Notes: generated by a model from the sequence alone, not told the origin. DNA of 64,000 nucleotides from Elizabethkingia sp. YR214 (GCF_003058195.1 NZ_QBUH01000004.1:310001-374000), one strand, 5' to 3'; positions 8,424-17,686 are shown, numbered from the stretch's first letter. Made by a program: numbers and translations.

Positions 8424-9461
8424 TTATTTGATGTATTCTGTTTTGAAGACCTCTTCGTAATTGTGTACACAGTTACGGTTAAATCCCTGAGATTCCATCC
8501 ACCCGTCATTATATACCTTAGTAATATAACGGGAACCGTGATCCGGGAATATAAGTACAACAAGGTCATCTTTAGAAAATTCATGGGTTTCTGCATATTG
8601 TTTCAGAGCCTGAACAACAGCACCTGTGGTATAACCACCCATAATTCCTTCTTTTAATGCAATATCTCTTGTGGCATATGCCGAGTTTTCATCATTTACA
8701 CGAACAAATTCATCTACCTGATCAAATAATAAAGCTCCGGGAATAAGATTCTTTCCCAAACCTTCTATCTGATAAGAGTGAATTTCATCTTTGTCTATTT
8801 CTCCAGTTTCATGGTAAGTCTTCAGAATAGAACCATCTGCATCTACACCAATTACTTTAATATCAGAATTCTGCTCCTTTAAGAATTTTGCAGATCCGGA
8901 TAAAGTTCCTCCGGTACCACAACATGCAAAAATATGAGTTATTTTTCCCTCTGTCTGTTCCCAGATTTCAGGACCTGTGTTCTGATAGTGAGCTTCAATG
9001 TTTAATTCATTGAAGTATTGGTTAATATAGATTGAATTTGGAGTTTCCGAAGCGACTTTTTTTGCTACTTCATAATAAGACCTCGGGTCATCTGCCGGTA
9101 CACTGGCAGGGCAAACATATACTGTTGCTCCCAAAGCTTTCAAGTAAGCAATTTTTTCTGGTTTAGTTTTGTCACTAACAGCAAGTATACACTTGTAACC
9201 TTTTATAATACTAACCATTGCGATTGAAAAGCCTGTATTTCCTGAAGTAGTTTCTACAATTGTAGCACCTGGCTTTAGGATACCCTTTTTCTCCGCAGCC
9301 TCTATGATATGGATCGCAATCCTATCTTTTGTTGAGTGTCCGGGATTATAGGATTCTAGTTTAGCATATACTGTAGCCGGAATGTGGTTCGTTACACGGT
9401 TTAACCTAACCATGGGAGTGTTCCCGATTAAACCAAGAATGTTATCGAATACATTAGTCAT
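8424..9461 (-). CDS. PLP-dependent beta-substituting enzyme of the cysteine synthase family; probable cysteate synthase
   Basis: This 345-residue fold-type II PLP enzyme has the Schiff-base lysine in NPGHSTKDRIA (Lys45), the substrate loop TTSGNTG (71-77) and the phosphate-binding GTGGT (182-186). Compared with CysK, the segment before the lysine reads GHSTKDR rather than GGSVKDR, and there is a C-terminal extension of about 30 residues. Those differences, and its position 74 nt upstream of an alpha-oxoamine synthase, suggest it makes cysteate (O-phosphoserine plus sulfite) for sulfonolipids rather than cysteine. Cysteine synthase or cystathionine beta-synthase remain alternatives. Confidence 0.68.
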   Translation of the reverse strand: MTNVFDNILGLIGNTPMVRLNRVTNHIPATVYAKLESYNPGHSTKDRIAIHIIEAAEKKGILKPGATIVETTSGNTGFSIAMVSIIKGYKCILAVSDKTKPEKIAYLKALGATVYVCPASVPADDPRSYYEVAKKVASETPNSIYINQYFNELNIEAHYQNTGPEIWEQTEGKITHIFACCGTGGTLSGSAKFLKEQNSDIKVIGVDADGSILKTYHETGEIDKDEIHSYQIEGLGKNLIPGALLFDQVDEFVRVNDENSAYATRDIALKEGIMGGYTTGAVVQALKQYAETHEFSKDDLVVLIFPDHGSRYITKVYNDGWMESQGFNRNCVHNYEEVFKTEYIK

Positions 9462-9494
9462 TATATATCATTTTTCTCTAATAAGAACTATCTG

Positions 9495-9502
9495 CAAAAA
9501 TA
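9495..9502 (-). promoter_or_regulatory. TAnnTTTG -7 box before the cysteate synthase gene
   Basis: The minus strand reads TATTTTTG, matching the consensus, 34 nt upstream of the start codon. The -33 element is not clear. Confidence 0.45.
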
Positions 9503-9702
9503 TAAAAATATTTGGTTTCAATATGTCAAAATTATGCCAAAATCTACGATTTAAAATTCAAAGATTAAAAAAAACTTAAAAAGCATTAATTTATAGTGAT
9601 TTATAGAAATCCTAATTCTTGTCATGTTTTACCTGAAATGAAAAAAAACTGCAAAAAGTATTTTAAAAACCTTAATTTCGCAACACAATTTAAAATTTTA
9701 GC

Positions 9703-12700
9703 ATGAAGGAATGGACATTTAGGAAATGGAATACCTTTTTAGGATGGGGAATTTTTGTGGTCGCCGCAATTACTTACCTGTCCACAATTGAGCCAAATCT
9801 CAGTTTCTGGGATTGTGGAGAATATATATCTTCTGCAGTAAAATTGCAGGTAACACACGCTCCGGGAGCAGCTCTCTTCCAATTGATAGGCGCAGTTGTA
9901 GCAATGTTTGCATTTGGAGACGGACATCATTATGGAACAGTTATTAATGCTATGTCCGCTTTATGCAGCGCCCTCACCATATTATTTTTATTTTGGACAA
10001 TTACACATCTGGTAAGAAGAATTCTAAACAAAGAAATGGATGAACTTACAGGTAATCAGATAGTAGGTGTCCTTTTTTCCGGAATTATAGGAGCATTGGC
10101 TTTTACTTTCAGTGATACATTCTGGTTTTCTGCAGTAGAAGGAGAGGTATATGCCATGTCCAGTATGTTTATTGCTTTACTTTTATGGTTGATCTGTAAA
10201 TGGGAAAACGAATTTAATGAAAGTGATAATGAAAGATGGATTATTCTTATCTTCTTTGTAACAGGGCTTTCTGTTGGGGTACATATGATGTGTATGCTAG
10301 CCGTTCCCGCAATATGCCTTATTTATTATTCAAGAAAATATACTTTTACCTGGAAAAGCTTTATCATAGCTAATGTGGTGACGCTTGTTATTTTAGGATT
10401 AGTATTCAAAGGAGTATTTCCTTTTATAATGGCTATGTTCGCAAAAAGTGAAATAACTTTCGTTAATGGTTTTGGTTTACCTTTTAATTCAGGGATAATA
10501 TTCGCTTTCATTGTATTGGCAGGACTTTCTTATCTGGCAATAAGCTATGCAAGAAAGAAGAAAAACAGTATTTTTCAGACAATTGCTTTAAGCCTTGTTT
10601 ACATGATTATTGGTTTTTCTTGTTGGATGGTAATTCCTATTCGTGCAATGGCAAATCCGGCAATTAACCTGAATGATCCCGACAATGCTATTGGAATGTT
10701 GGATTATTATAACCGTGTACAGTATGGGGACTGGCCAACGTCTTATGGTGAGAATTATACAGCTTACCTGGATTATAATGGGATGGAAAAAAATGAAGAC
10801 GGAAGTTATAAAACAAAGAAAACTGGTGATATATATGAGAAAGATGATAAAACCGGACGTTATGTTTTAGTAGGACAAAGAGATAACATTGTTTTCAATA
10901 AAAGCCATGTAGGCTTCTTTCCGAGAATGTTCAATAGTGATAAAGATGTAATGTCTAATTATATCTCTATGTATGGAGCGCCGGACTTTACATTCAATTA
11001 TAGCAACCCTGATGTTTCCGATGATCCTCAGGCTCATAAAATATTTGATGAACTAAAAAAGAAATATAACGACGGATCTATAAAGGTGGATGATTATATG
11101 CAGGTGAAGAATTATAACCTGATCAACATCCAAAAGCCTTCTTTCAGTCAGAATTTTGATTATTTCGTTAGTTTCCAGAATGGTTACTATTTTGTAAGAT
11201 ACCTGATGTGGAATTTTGTCGGAAGACAGAACGATCTACAGGGGCAGATGGAAAATACAAACGGAAACTGGATCAGTGGTATTTCATTTATTGATAATAC
11301 AATGCATGGTGACCAGAGCAAAATGCCGGCATATTATAAGAATGAATCTACTGTAGTATTTTTCTTCCTTCCGCTTCTTTTAGGTTTAGTAGGATTCTTC
11401 TTCCAGCTAAACAAAGATTTTGGGCGATTTTATGCAATCCTTTCTCTGTTTGTTATTACGAGTATAGGCATTGTTTACTATACGGGTGTTAAACCTTTTG
11501 AACCACGTGAGCGTGACTATGCGATGGTAGGTTCGTTCTATGCTTTTGCAATCTGGATCGGATTAGGAGCTGCTGCAGTTTTCTATTTTCTGGATCAGAA
11601 AGTAAAGAATAGCAAAGCTAACTGGGTTGCAGGTATTATCCTTTTAGGAATTCCATTTATGATGGGCTTCCAGAATTATAGAGTACACGACAGAAGCCAT
11701 AAATATGCTGCTTATGACTATGCATATTCATTCCTGAAATCGCTACCAAAAGAAACAATTATGATTTCTTATGGAGATAATGATACTTATCCTGTATGGG
11801 GAATCCAGCAGACAGAAGGGTTCAGAAATGATGTAAGAGTTGCCCACCAGGCTCTTCTTACAACACCTTGGTTTATCGATCAGATGATGCGTAAGGTGGA
11901 TAATTCTAATCCGATACCATTATCTATGTCTCATGAAAATTATAAAGAGGGTGTAAATGATCAGGTATATGTAATGTCCAAAGAAGACTGGAATGCTATT
12001 TATAAAAACCTTGAATCTCAGGGAGCTCCGGGTACTGTATTGTCATCATTCAGAAAATACCTTGTACAGGATTCTATGACGATGAAGGACGCAGTAAACT
12101 TCCTGAAAATGAAATCTGAGGATAAAGACACTGTATTGAAATTTATCTTTGGTGATGATAAATATGAAAAATTAAACTTTCTTCCGGTTAGTAAATTTGT
12201 CCTTCCTGTTAATGTAAACAATGCTGTAAAAGCAGGAATTATTAAGCCTCAGGAAGCTGGATTGGCAGTAGATCATATCACAATAGATTATGCAAAATCT
12301 TCTATTATGAAGAATAATGTATTCTTGTTAGATCTATTAGCTACATTCGATTGGAAACGCCCGATTAGCTTCTCTGCTGGAGGTGTATACGATGCAGCGA
12401 ATATTTTCTTTCTGGGTGATTATTTACAATTCGATGGATTCTCTTATCGTTTGGTTCCAGTTAAAACGGAAACAAATAACAGAGGCGATATGGGAAGGGT
12501 AGATGCAGACGACCTTTATAATGTGGTGAAAAACTATAAGTGGGGTAACTTCAAAGATCTGTATAACCACTATGATGAAACTGCTACTCAGAATATCATC
12601 AGCTACAGAATGAGTGCTTCTCGTGCAGCTCAGGAGTTAGTAGCAAAAGGTGATAAGAAGAGAGCTTTAGAATTATTAGACCTTGCATCGACAGAAATTC

Positions 12701-13188
12701 CGGTAGCTAAATATAATGATCCGCGTTCTTTAGCTGAGATAGTTTACGGTTATATTGTTGCCGGTCAGGAACAGAAAGGTCTTAAATTGGCTGAAGAACT
12801 GAAAAAGAATATTTTTAATGAGTACGATTATTTCAGTAACCTGGATCCGTCACAGCAGAAGTTTGTGAGAAAACAACTTTCTCTACAACCATATCTATAT
12901 TCTGTTGTTGTAAGTACAGTAAGTGATGCTTATGAAGAGATGGGACAGAAAGATAAAGCCTACCAGTATATTGTAAACTCAATTACACCTGTAGATAAGA
13001 GATTCTCGGACTTTGTTAAAGGACTTCAGGCTATGGGTAAAGAAAAGGCGTATAAAGAATCTGAAAATGTACAGAAGATTACACCTTTCTACGAATATCT
13101 TTTCAATGTAATGAAGCCTTATGATTCAACTTACTCCAAAGAAAAAATGGATCAGATCACAAGTCAGGTGATTAAAGCTACGCAATAA
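9703..13188 (+). CDS. DUF2723 membrane protein (glycosyltransferase family 117 type)
   Basis: This 1161-residue protein begins with about a dozen hydrophobic segments (roughly residues 12-330 and 560-690). The DUF2723 signature SFWDCGEY at 34-41 is followed by HAPGAALF; the acidic residues in that first loop are typical of GT-C glycosyltransferases. A large soluble loop lies around 340-560, and the C-terminal third (about 700-1161) is soluble, ending in helical, TPR-like segments. Members are widespread in Bacteroidota and have been linked to protein O-glycosylation. It is transcribed alone, with a terminator directly after it. Family secure, acceptor inferred. Confidence 0.85.
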   Translation: MKEWTFRKWNTFLGWGIFVVAAITYLSTIEPNLSFWDCGEYISSAVKLQVTHAPGAALFQLIGAVVAMFAFGDGHHYGTVINAMSALCSALTILFLFWTITHLVRRILNKEMDELTGNQIVGVLFSGIIGALAFTFSDTFWFSAVEGEVYAMSSMFIALLLWLICKWENEFNESDNERWIILIFFVTGLSVGVHMMCMLAVPAICLIYYSRKYTFTWKSFIIANVVTLVILGLVFKGVFPFIMAMFAKSEITFVNGFGLPFNSGIIFAFIVLAGLSYLAISYARKKKNSIFQTIALSLVYMIIGFSCWMVIPIRAMANPAINLNDPDNAIGMLDYYNRVQYGDWPTSYGENYTAYLDYNGMEKNEDGSYKTKKTGDIYEKDDKTGRYVLVGQRDNIVFNKSHVGFFPRMFNSDKDVMSNYISMYGAPDFTFNYSNPDVSDDPQAHKIFDELKKKYNDGSIKVDDYMQVKNYNLINIQKPSFSQNFDYFVSFQNGYYFVRYLMWNFVGRQNDLQGQMENTNGNWISGISFIDNTMHGDQSKMPAYYKNESTVVFFFLPLLLGLVGFFFQLNKDFGRFYAILSLFVITSIGIVYYTGVKPFEPRERDYAMVGSFYAFAIWIGLGAAAVFYFLDQKVKNSKANWVAGIILLGIPFMMGFQNYRVHDRSHKYAAYDYAYSFLKSLPKETIMISYGDNDTYPVWGIQQTEGFRNDVRVAHQALLTTPWFIDQMMRKVDNSNPIPLSMSHENYKEGVNDQVYVMSKEDWNAIYKNLESQGAPGTVLSSFRKYLVQDSMTMKDAVNFLKMKSEDKDTVLKFIFGDDKYEKLNFLPVSKFVLPVNVNNAVKAGIIKPQEAGLAVDHITIDYAKSSIMKNNVFLLDLLATFDWKRPISFSAGGVYDAANIFFLGDYLQFDGFSYRLVPVKTETNNRGDMGRVDADDLYNVVKNYKWGNFKDLYNHYDETATQNIISYRMSASRAAQELVAKGDKKRALELLDLASTEIPVAKYNDPRSLAEIVYGYIVAGQEQKGLKLAEELKKNIFNEYDYFSNLDPSQQKFVRKQLSLQPYLYSVVVSTVSDAYEEMGQKDKAYQYIVNSITPVDKRFSDFVKGLQAMGKEKAYKESENVQKITPFYEYLFNVMKPYDSTYSKEKMDQITSQVIKATQ

Positions 13189-13210
13189 AAAAATAAAATA
13201 TTCAAATAAT

Positions 13211-13240
13211 AAAAACTACCACATTGTGGTAGTTTTTATT
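13211..13240 (+). terminator. Intrinsic terminator after the DUF2723 gene
   Basis: AAAAACTACCACA / TGTGGTAGTTTTT is a near-perfect stem followed by a T-rich tract, 23 nt after the stop codon. Confidence 0.88.
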
Positions 13241-13275
13241 ATTTTTAATGATATAAAAGTCCAAAAATACACGGA

Positions 13276-13839
13276 ATGACTTTAAAAGAAATTCTGGATC
13301 AGATATGGGTAATGCCAGAAGAATCCAGACAAGAACTTCAAAAACATATTCATGAAGTTAGCTTTCCAAAAGGTTATAACCTAATGGGAATCGACAAGGT
13401 AGAAACCTCAGTTTACTTTGTTAAAAAAGGAATTGTCCGAGCCTATGTGTTACAGGACGGTAATGAGATTACTTTTTGGTTTGGAAAAGAAGGTAATACT
13501 GTTATTTCTATGCGGAGTTATGTTGAAAATAAACCTGGTTATGAGAATATTGAACTCCTGGAAGTTTGCGAACTATATGAGCTAAAAATAGACAGTTTAA
13601 GAAAGCTTTATCAGCAAGATATTCATATTGCCAACTGGGGAAGAAGGCTTGCAGAACAGGAGCTTATAAAGACTGAGGAAAGGCTTATATCCAGACAGGT
13701 TCGGGCGGCTGGCGAGCGTTATAGAGATCTGATGAAGCAACATCCGGAATTTCTGCAGAGAATACAGTTGGGATATATAGCTTCTTATTTAGGAATTACC
13801 CAGGTAAGTCTTAGCAGGATTCGGGCAGAAATCAGATGA
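13276..13839 (+). CDS. Crp/Fnr-family transcriptional regulator
   Basis: This 187-residue protein has an N-terminal cyclic-nucleotide-binding-like beta barrel (about 25-115, including VYFVKKGIVRAYVLQDG). A C-terminal helix-turn-helix (about 150-187) ends in QLGYIASYLGITQVSLSRIRAEIR. No Fnr-type cysteine cluster is present, and the effector pocket lacks an obvious cAMP signature, so the ligand is unknown. The next gene, a Gdx-type exporter, starts 67 nt downstream with its own promoter box and is a plausible target; this is inference from position. Confidence 0.88.
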   Translation: MTLKEILDQIWVMPEESRQELQKHIHEVSFPKGYNLMGIDKVETSVYFVKKGIVRAYVLQDGNEITFWFGKEGNTVISMRSYVENKPGYENIELLEVCELYELKIDSLRKLYQQDIHIANWGRRLAEQELIKTEERLISRQVRAAGERYRDLMKQHPEFLQRIQLGYIASYLGITQVSLSRIRAEIR

Positions 13840-13879
13840 TTTTTTATCATATGTAAATTTTTTTTCAAAATGCATGTAT

Positions 13880-13887
13880 TAATTTTG
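13880..13887 (+). promoter_or_regulatory. TAnnTTTG -7 box for the SMR exporter gene
   Basis: TAATTTTG is a full match to the -7 consensus, 19 nt before the ATG at 13907, so the leader would be about 15 nt. Confidence 0.55.
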
Positions 13888-13906
13888 TGCCGCTAAATTT
13901 TAAAAA

Positions 13907-14233
13907 ATGAATTGGATAATTTTAATTATTGCAGGGATCTGTGAAGTTGCGTTTGCATCGTGTCTGGGAAAAGCAAAAGAAACAACCGGAGTCGAGTCTT
14001 ATTGGTGGTATGGCGGATTCTTTGTGACGGTAACCATTAGTATGCTTCTTCTGATGAAAGCAACACAAACCTTACCGATTGGTACAGCTTACGCAGTATG
14101 GACAGGAATAGGTGCTGTCGGAACGGTAATTGTAGGAATCTTTATTTTTAAAGAGCCTGCAAGCTTCTGGAGAATCTTCTTTCTGTTTACATTAATAGGA
14201 TCTCTTATCGGACTAAAAGCAGTTTCACACTAA
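13907..14233 (+). CDS. SMR-family transporter, Gdx (SugE) subtype, probable guanidinium exporter
   Basis: This 108-residue protein has four transmembrane segments and the essential membrane Glu at residue 13. The third helix reads LPIGTAYAVWTGIGAVGT and the C-terminus IGLKAVSH; both match SugE/Gdx much better than EmrE/QacE. Expected residues are present: Ser45 (family Ser42), Tyr62 and Trp65. Family Trp16 is Phe here, and the first loop is about three residues longer. It should exchange guanidinium for protons. No guanidine riboswitch fits in the 67-nt upstream gap, so control differs from the Gram-positive pattern. Confidence 0.82.
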   Translation: MNWIILIIAGICEVAFASCLGKAKETTGVESYWWYGGFFVTVTISMLLLMKATQTLPIGTAYAVWTGIGAVGTVIVGIFIFKEPASFWRIFFLFTLIGSLIGLKAVSH

Positions 14234-14278
14234 TTCTTTTACTAATCATAACAGGCTGTTTATAACAAAATACTTTCG

Positions 14279-14286
14279 TAAATTTG
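14279..14286 (+). promoter_or_regulatory. TAnnTTTG -7 box for the DUF1697 gene
   Basis: TAAATTTG lies 17 nt before the ATG at 14304. A second near match (TACTTTCG, 14271-14278) is directly upstream. Confidence 0.45.
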
Positions 14287-14303
14287 AAGAAGATTTTGTA
14301 AGC

Positions 14304-14834
14304 ATGGAAAAGTACTGCGCATTTCTCCGTGGTGTAAATGTAAAAGGGACTAATATGAAGATGGCGGAAGTCTGTAAAGTCTTTCAGAATGCAGGAGTAA
14401 AAGATGTTTCTTCGGTTTTGGCATCAGGTAATATTATTTTTTCTTCCGCAGATTCCGTAGAGAATCTGAAAACAAAACTGGAAAAAGAACTTTCAGATTA
14501 TTTCGATTATGAAGCTTTTCTTTTTATCAGGAATGAAGCTGAAATAACAACTATTTTTAGTAGTTCACCTTTTATTTCTTCACCAGAGTATCATAACTAT
14601 ATTTTCATAACAACAGAAGGAACAGAAGATGTTTTGATGCAGTTTTTTGATGATGCAGTATATAAGGAAAATGAGCAGGCTGAAATTGTTCGTACAAATT
14701 TCTACTGGCAGACTCCTAAAGGAAATACACTGAATTCAGATTTTGGCAAAATTCTTGGAAAGAAATCACTTAAAGACAGGCTCACAAGTCGAAACATTAA
14801 TACGATAGAAAAAATACTAAAAAAGATGCTGTAA
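14304..14834 (+). CDS. DUF1697 domain protein
   Basis: This 176-residue soluble protein starts with the DUF1697 hallmark FLRGVNVKGTNMKMAEV, followed by the VLASGNIIFSS strand. It ends with LTSRNINTIEKILKKM, which is typical for this family of small proteins of unknown function. The length is normal. No signal peptide or membrane segment is visible. It appears to be transcribed alone, with an AT-rich hairpin after the stop. Confidence 0.85.
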   Translation: MEKYCAFLRGVNVKGTNMKMAEVCKVFQNAGVKDVSSVLASGNIIFSSADSVENLKTKLEKELSDYFDYEAFLFIRNEAEITTIFSSSPFISSPEYHNYIFITTEGTEDVLMQFFDDAVYKENEQAEIVRTNFYWQTPKGNTLNSDFGKILGKKSLKDRLTSRNINTIEKILKKML

Positions 14835-14845
14835 GACAAGTAATA

Positions 14846-14889
14846 TTATAGAGTTTCATATTTAAAACTTTAAATATGAAACTCTATAA
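14846..14889. terminator. Long AT-rich hairpin between convergent genes
   Basis: A perfect 20-bp inverted repeat (14846-14865 with 14870-14889, core ATAGAGTTTCATATTTAA) has a 4-nt loop. It lies between the DUF1697 and acetolactate decarboxylase stops and is likely a two-way terminator despite low GC. Confidence 0.6.
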
Positions 14890-14923
14890 ATATATTAATC
14901 AGGTAGTTTGATTTTGAAAAAAA

Positions 14924-15757
14924 TTAATACCCCTGCTCTATACGCTTTAGGTCTTTGTTGTCTTTTATGTTGAAATTAAAATTCTGAAAATCGGGATCTC
15001 TTGATGTTTCTAATTCAAAACCTTTTAATTCTGCAATTTCGATATTAAGATTTTCTCCGATAAAATCTAATACATGTCCTCCATATTTTCTGTCCGTGGA
15101 AAGAAAATGAAAATGAAAGCCTGTAACATTTATTCCATTCAGATACTCAGGAATATAATAGCCTACCAACACGCCCTCTTTTTCAGGGAAATCAAAGATT
15201 TTTTGAGTATCAAATATAGAAGTTAAGACAGGAAAAGGTTCATTTTTTACAGGTGGAAATGCTCTTGTTCTTACATTATAAAAATTTCCTGAAATCTTAA
15301 TAGAGTACATGGCGTTTTTGTTTGAAAGTGCTTGGCTTATTTTATATAACAATAATTTCTCCTCCGTTCTTTTTTCAATAGTAAGATTAATGTCAGGTCT
15401 AAAAAAAGTAACAAATGATAATGATGTCTTAAATTCATTGTCAGACTCTATAGTCTCACCGGTCGCCTTAGTCTGGTATACTTTTCCATCTAATATAGTT
15501 AGTTCTCCATCCAATAGATCAGGCGCTCCCAACCCAAAATCGCCTTTCAGTTTTAAATCTTTCAAAGAAAGAGAACCTTTATACAAACCTCCTACAAAAG
15601 CGTCTGCTATTCCATATTGAAAGAGTTTGTTATACACAATAGATGCTTTTTTACTATCCAAGATATAATGTTTTGATTTAGAATTTTGACCAACGAGTTG
15701 TTGTACGCTCAGTTGGCTTACTAAAAGAAAGAAAATATAAAAACGTAATTTATTCAT
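14924..15757 (-). CDS. budA: Exported alpha-acetolactate decarboxylase
   Basis: This 277-residue protein converts 2-acetolactate to acetoin. GDFGLGAPDLLDGEL (72-86) and the metal-binding GFHFHFLSTDRKYGGHVLD block supply the zinc ligands His215, His217 and His228, as in AlsD/BudA. Unlike most bacterial homologues it has a signal peptide (about 1-24, ending LVGQ), so it should act outside the cytoplasm. It lies 13 nt after an SDR gene and downstream of an AraC regulator. An acetoin/butanediol module is plausible, but the matching catabolic acetolactate synthase is not in the window. Confidence 0.87.
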   Translation of the reverse strand: MNKLRFYIFFLLVSQLSVQQLVGQNSKSKHYILDSKKASIVYNKLFQYGIADAFVGGLYKGSLSLKDLKLKGDFGLGAPDLLDGELTILDGKVYQTKATGETIESDNEFKTSLSFVTFFRPDINLTIEKRTEEKLLLYKISQALSNKNAMYSIKISGNFYNVRTRAFPPVKNEPFPVLTSIFDTQKIFDFPEKEGVLVGYYIPEYLNGINVTGFHFHFLSTDRKYGGHVLDFIGENLNIEIAELKGFELETSRDPDFQNFNFNIKDNKDLKRIEQGY

Positions 15758-15770
15758 TTCGTTCTGTGAT

Positions 15771-16553
15771 TTATCTTTGTCCTCCTATTGAAAGACCTCC
15801 GTCTACTAAGATACTCTCACCTGTTATAAAAGAAGCTGAAGGACTGCTTAACCATAATACAAGTTCCGCTACTTCTTCTGGGGTTGCAAAACGTCCGATT
15901 GGAGCATGTTTTTTATAGGGTTCTATTGCTTTTTCAGCATTCTCCCCCAGGAAAAAACGATCAAACATTGGTGTGCGGATATAGCCTGGCTGAATATTAT
16001 TTATACGAATGCCTTCAGTAGCAGTTTCAACAGCCAAAGCTCTGATCATACCATCCAAAGCAGCTTTGCTTGCAGAATATACGCTAGATCCTGCAGATGC
16101 TCCTTTTGCCAGCCATGAAGATGTATTAACAATAGTTCCGGGTGTTCCTTGCTTTTTAAATTGTTCAATTTCATATTTGCATGCAAGCCATATACCTTTC
16201 GTATTAATATTCATTACCTGATCAAATTCTTCTTCAGAAGTCTGCTCAATAAGAGAAAAATGACCTTCGATTCCAGCATTGTTAAAAGCAATATCTAATT
16301 TTCCAAAATGTTTTATAGTCTCACTGATAAGATGCTGAACTTCTTCTCTTTTTGAAACATCGGTTTGAATAAATTGAATGTCAGGAGCTATTTGTTGCAA
16401 TATCTCCATAGCTTTGATACCTTGTTCCGCTCTCCGTCCAGCTATAACTACTTTTATACCGTTTTCTAAAAACAGCTTTGCTGTTGCTAATCCAATACCC
16501 GTTGTGCCGCCTGTAATAAGAGCAGTTTTTCCTTTTAAATTTTTTTGTGTCAT
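15771..16553 (-). CDS. SDR-family NAD(P)-dependent oxidoreductase
   Basis: This 260-residue classical short-chain dehydrogenase has the cofactor motif TGGTTGIG (14-21), NNAG (91-94), catalytic Ser145/146, and Tyr159/Lys163 in YSASK. The C-terminus has the usual GGL following a TGESILVDGG strand. It is co-transcribed with the acetolactate decarboxylase (13-nt gap), so acetoin/diacetyl reductase activity is an attractive guess. The sequence also resembles glucose 1-dehydrogenase-type SDRs, so substrate is open. Confidence 0.85.
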   Translation of the reverse strand: MTQKNLKGKTALITGGTTGIGLATAKLFLENGIKVVIAGRRAEQGIKAMEILQQIAPDIQFIQTDVSKREEVQHLISETIKHFGKLDIAFNNAGIEGHFSLIEQTSEEEFDQVMNINTKGIWLACKYEIEQFKKQGTPGTIVNTSSWLAKGASAGSSVYSASKAALDGMIRALAVETATEGIRINNIQPGYIRTPMFDRFFLGENAEKAIEPYKKHAPIGRFATPEEVAELVLWLSSPSASFITGESILVDGGLSIGGQR

Positions 16554-16626
16554 TGTCTTATAATTTTAATTAAGACAAAGTTCAGAGTACCAGATAAAAA
16601 TTAAACTATGTAAAACAAACAGAAGA

Positions 16627-17532
16627 TTATGAAATTGAAATAATGTTTCTCCTGAATTGGGAAGGTGAACTCCCGGTTTGTTTTTTAAAGAAAATGATGA
16701 AATTTGAGGAATTTTCAAAACCAAGGCAATACGAAATTTCACTAATGTTCCAGCTACTGAATTGTAATAATGATTTTGCTTCTTTTATTGTGCGCTCAGC
16801 TATCCATTGAGTAGTTGTTTTGCCTGTGATTTGTTTCAATGCCCGGTTTAAATGATTGGTGTGTATACAAAGTTGTCTAGCAAATTCATGTGCCTTTTTT
16901 AATGATATTACCCGGTCAGGTGAATCGATAAAAAATTGGGAATCTAATAATTCCAGAAATAATGCACTAATGCGTTCAGAAGCATTTGAATGCTGTTGAA
17001 GCGTTTTGGATGGTTGCATCTTTATAGTTTCATGCATTATAATCTGTACATAGCTCCTTAGCAAATCATATTTATGATGATAATCAGACTGAATTTCGTT
17101 CAGCATATTCTCATATAAAGGTTTAAGTAATTTTAGGCTATTATCATCGGGGAAAAATACATGGTTGTCTCCCGCTCTGAATAAAGCTGATTGTGACAGG
17201 CCTTCATTTTTTAATGTTGGATTTACAAAATCTTCTGTAAAAAGACAAAAATAACCAGTCTGTTTTTGCGAAGTAGGTTCCCAGGAATAAGGAACTAAAG
17301 GGTTCATGAATGCAATAGAAGGTCTGTCAATATTTATTAATTTATCAGCATAATGAATGACCCCAGTACCCTCTGAAATTAATGAAATCTTATAAAAATC
17401 TCTTCGGTAAACAGGGGGCAGGTGATGGCTGCACATAAAATCTTCTCTACGGTATACATTAAATTGTCCTGTCTTAGCATGCTGTTGCCCATGTAAAGCA
17501 TAAAATTCATTTAATGACTCTTTAGGTATCAT
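16627..17532 (-). CDS. AraC-family transcriptional regulator
   Basis: This 301-residue protein has an N-terminal cupin-like sensing region (about 15-150, with DFYKISLISEGTGVIHYADK). The C-terminal double helix-turn-helix (about 205-300) includes KAHEFARQLCIHTNHLNRAL and the second-helix motif ISEIYSCLGFENSSNF-like ISEISYCLGFENSSN, followed by FFKKQTGSSPSQFR. It lies directly upstream of the SDR-acetolactate decarboxylase genes on the same strand (73-nt gap) and is the probable local regulator of them. Confidence 0.88.
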   Translation of the reverse strand: MIPKESLNEFYALHGQQHAKTGQFNVYRREDFMCSHHLPPVYRRDFYKISLISEGTGVIHYADKLINIDRPSIAFMNPLVPYSWEPTSQKQTGYFCLFTEDFVNPTLKNEGLSQSALFRAGDNHVFFPDDNSLKLLKPLYENMLNEIQSDYHHKYDLLRSYVQIIMHETIKMQPSKTLQQHSNASERISALFLELLDSQFFIDSPDRVISLKKAHEFARQLCIHTNHLNRALKQITGKTTTQWIAERTIKEAKSLLQFSSWNISEISYCLGFENSSNFIIFFKKQTGSSPSQFRRNIISIS

Positions 17533-17686
17533 AGAATAAAGTTAAATAAATTCTATTTAATATTCTGATAATTAGTGTTATTAAGTATGGATACGATAGG
17601 GAAGCTCTATGAAAGCTGCCGGAAATTAATTTCCGATTCTGTAATTTTATGAGTAATTTTACTGAAATTTTTAATTAAAATAAAAG

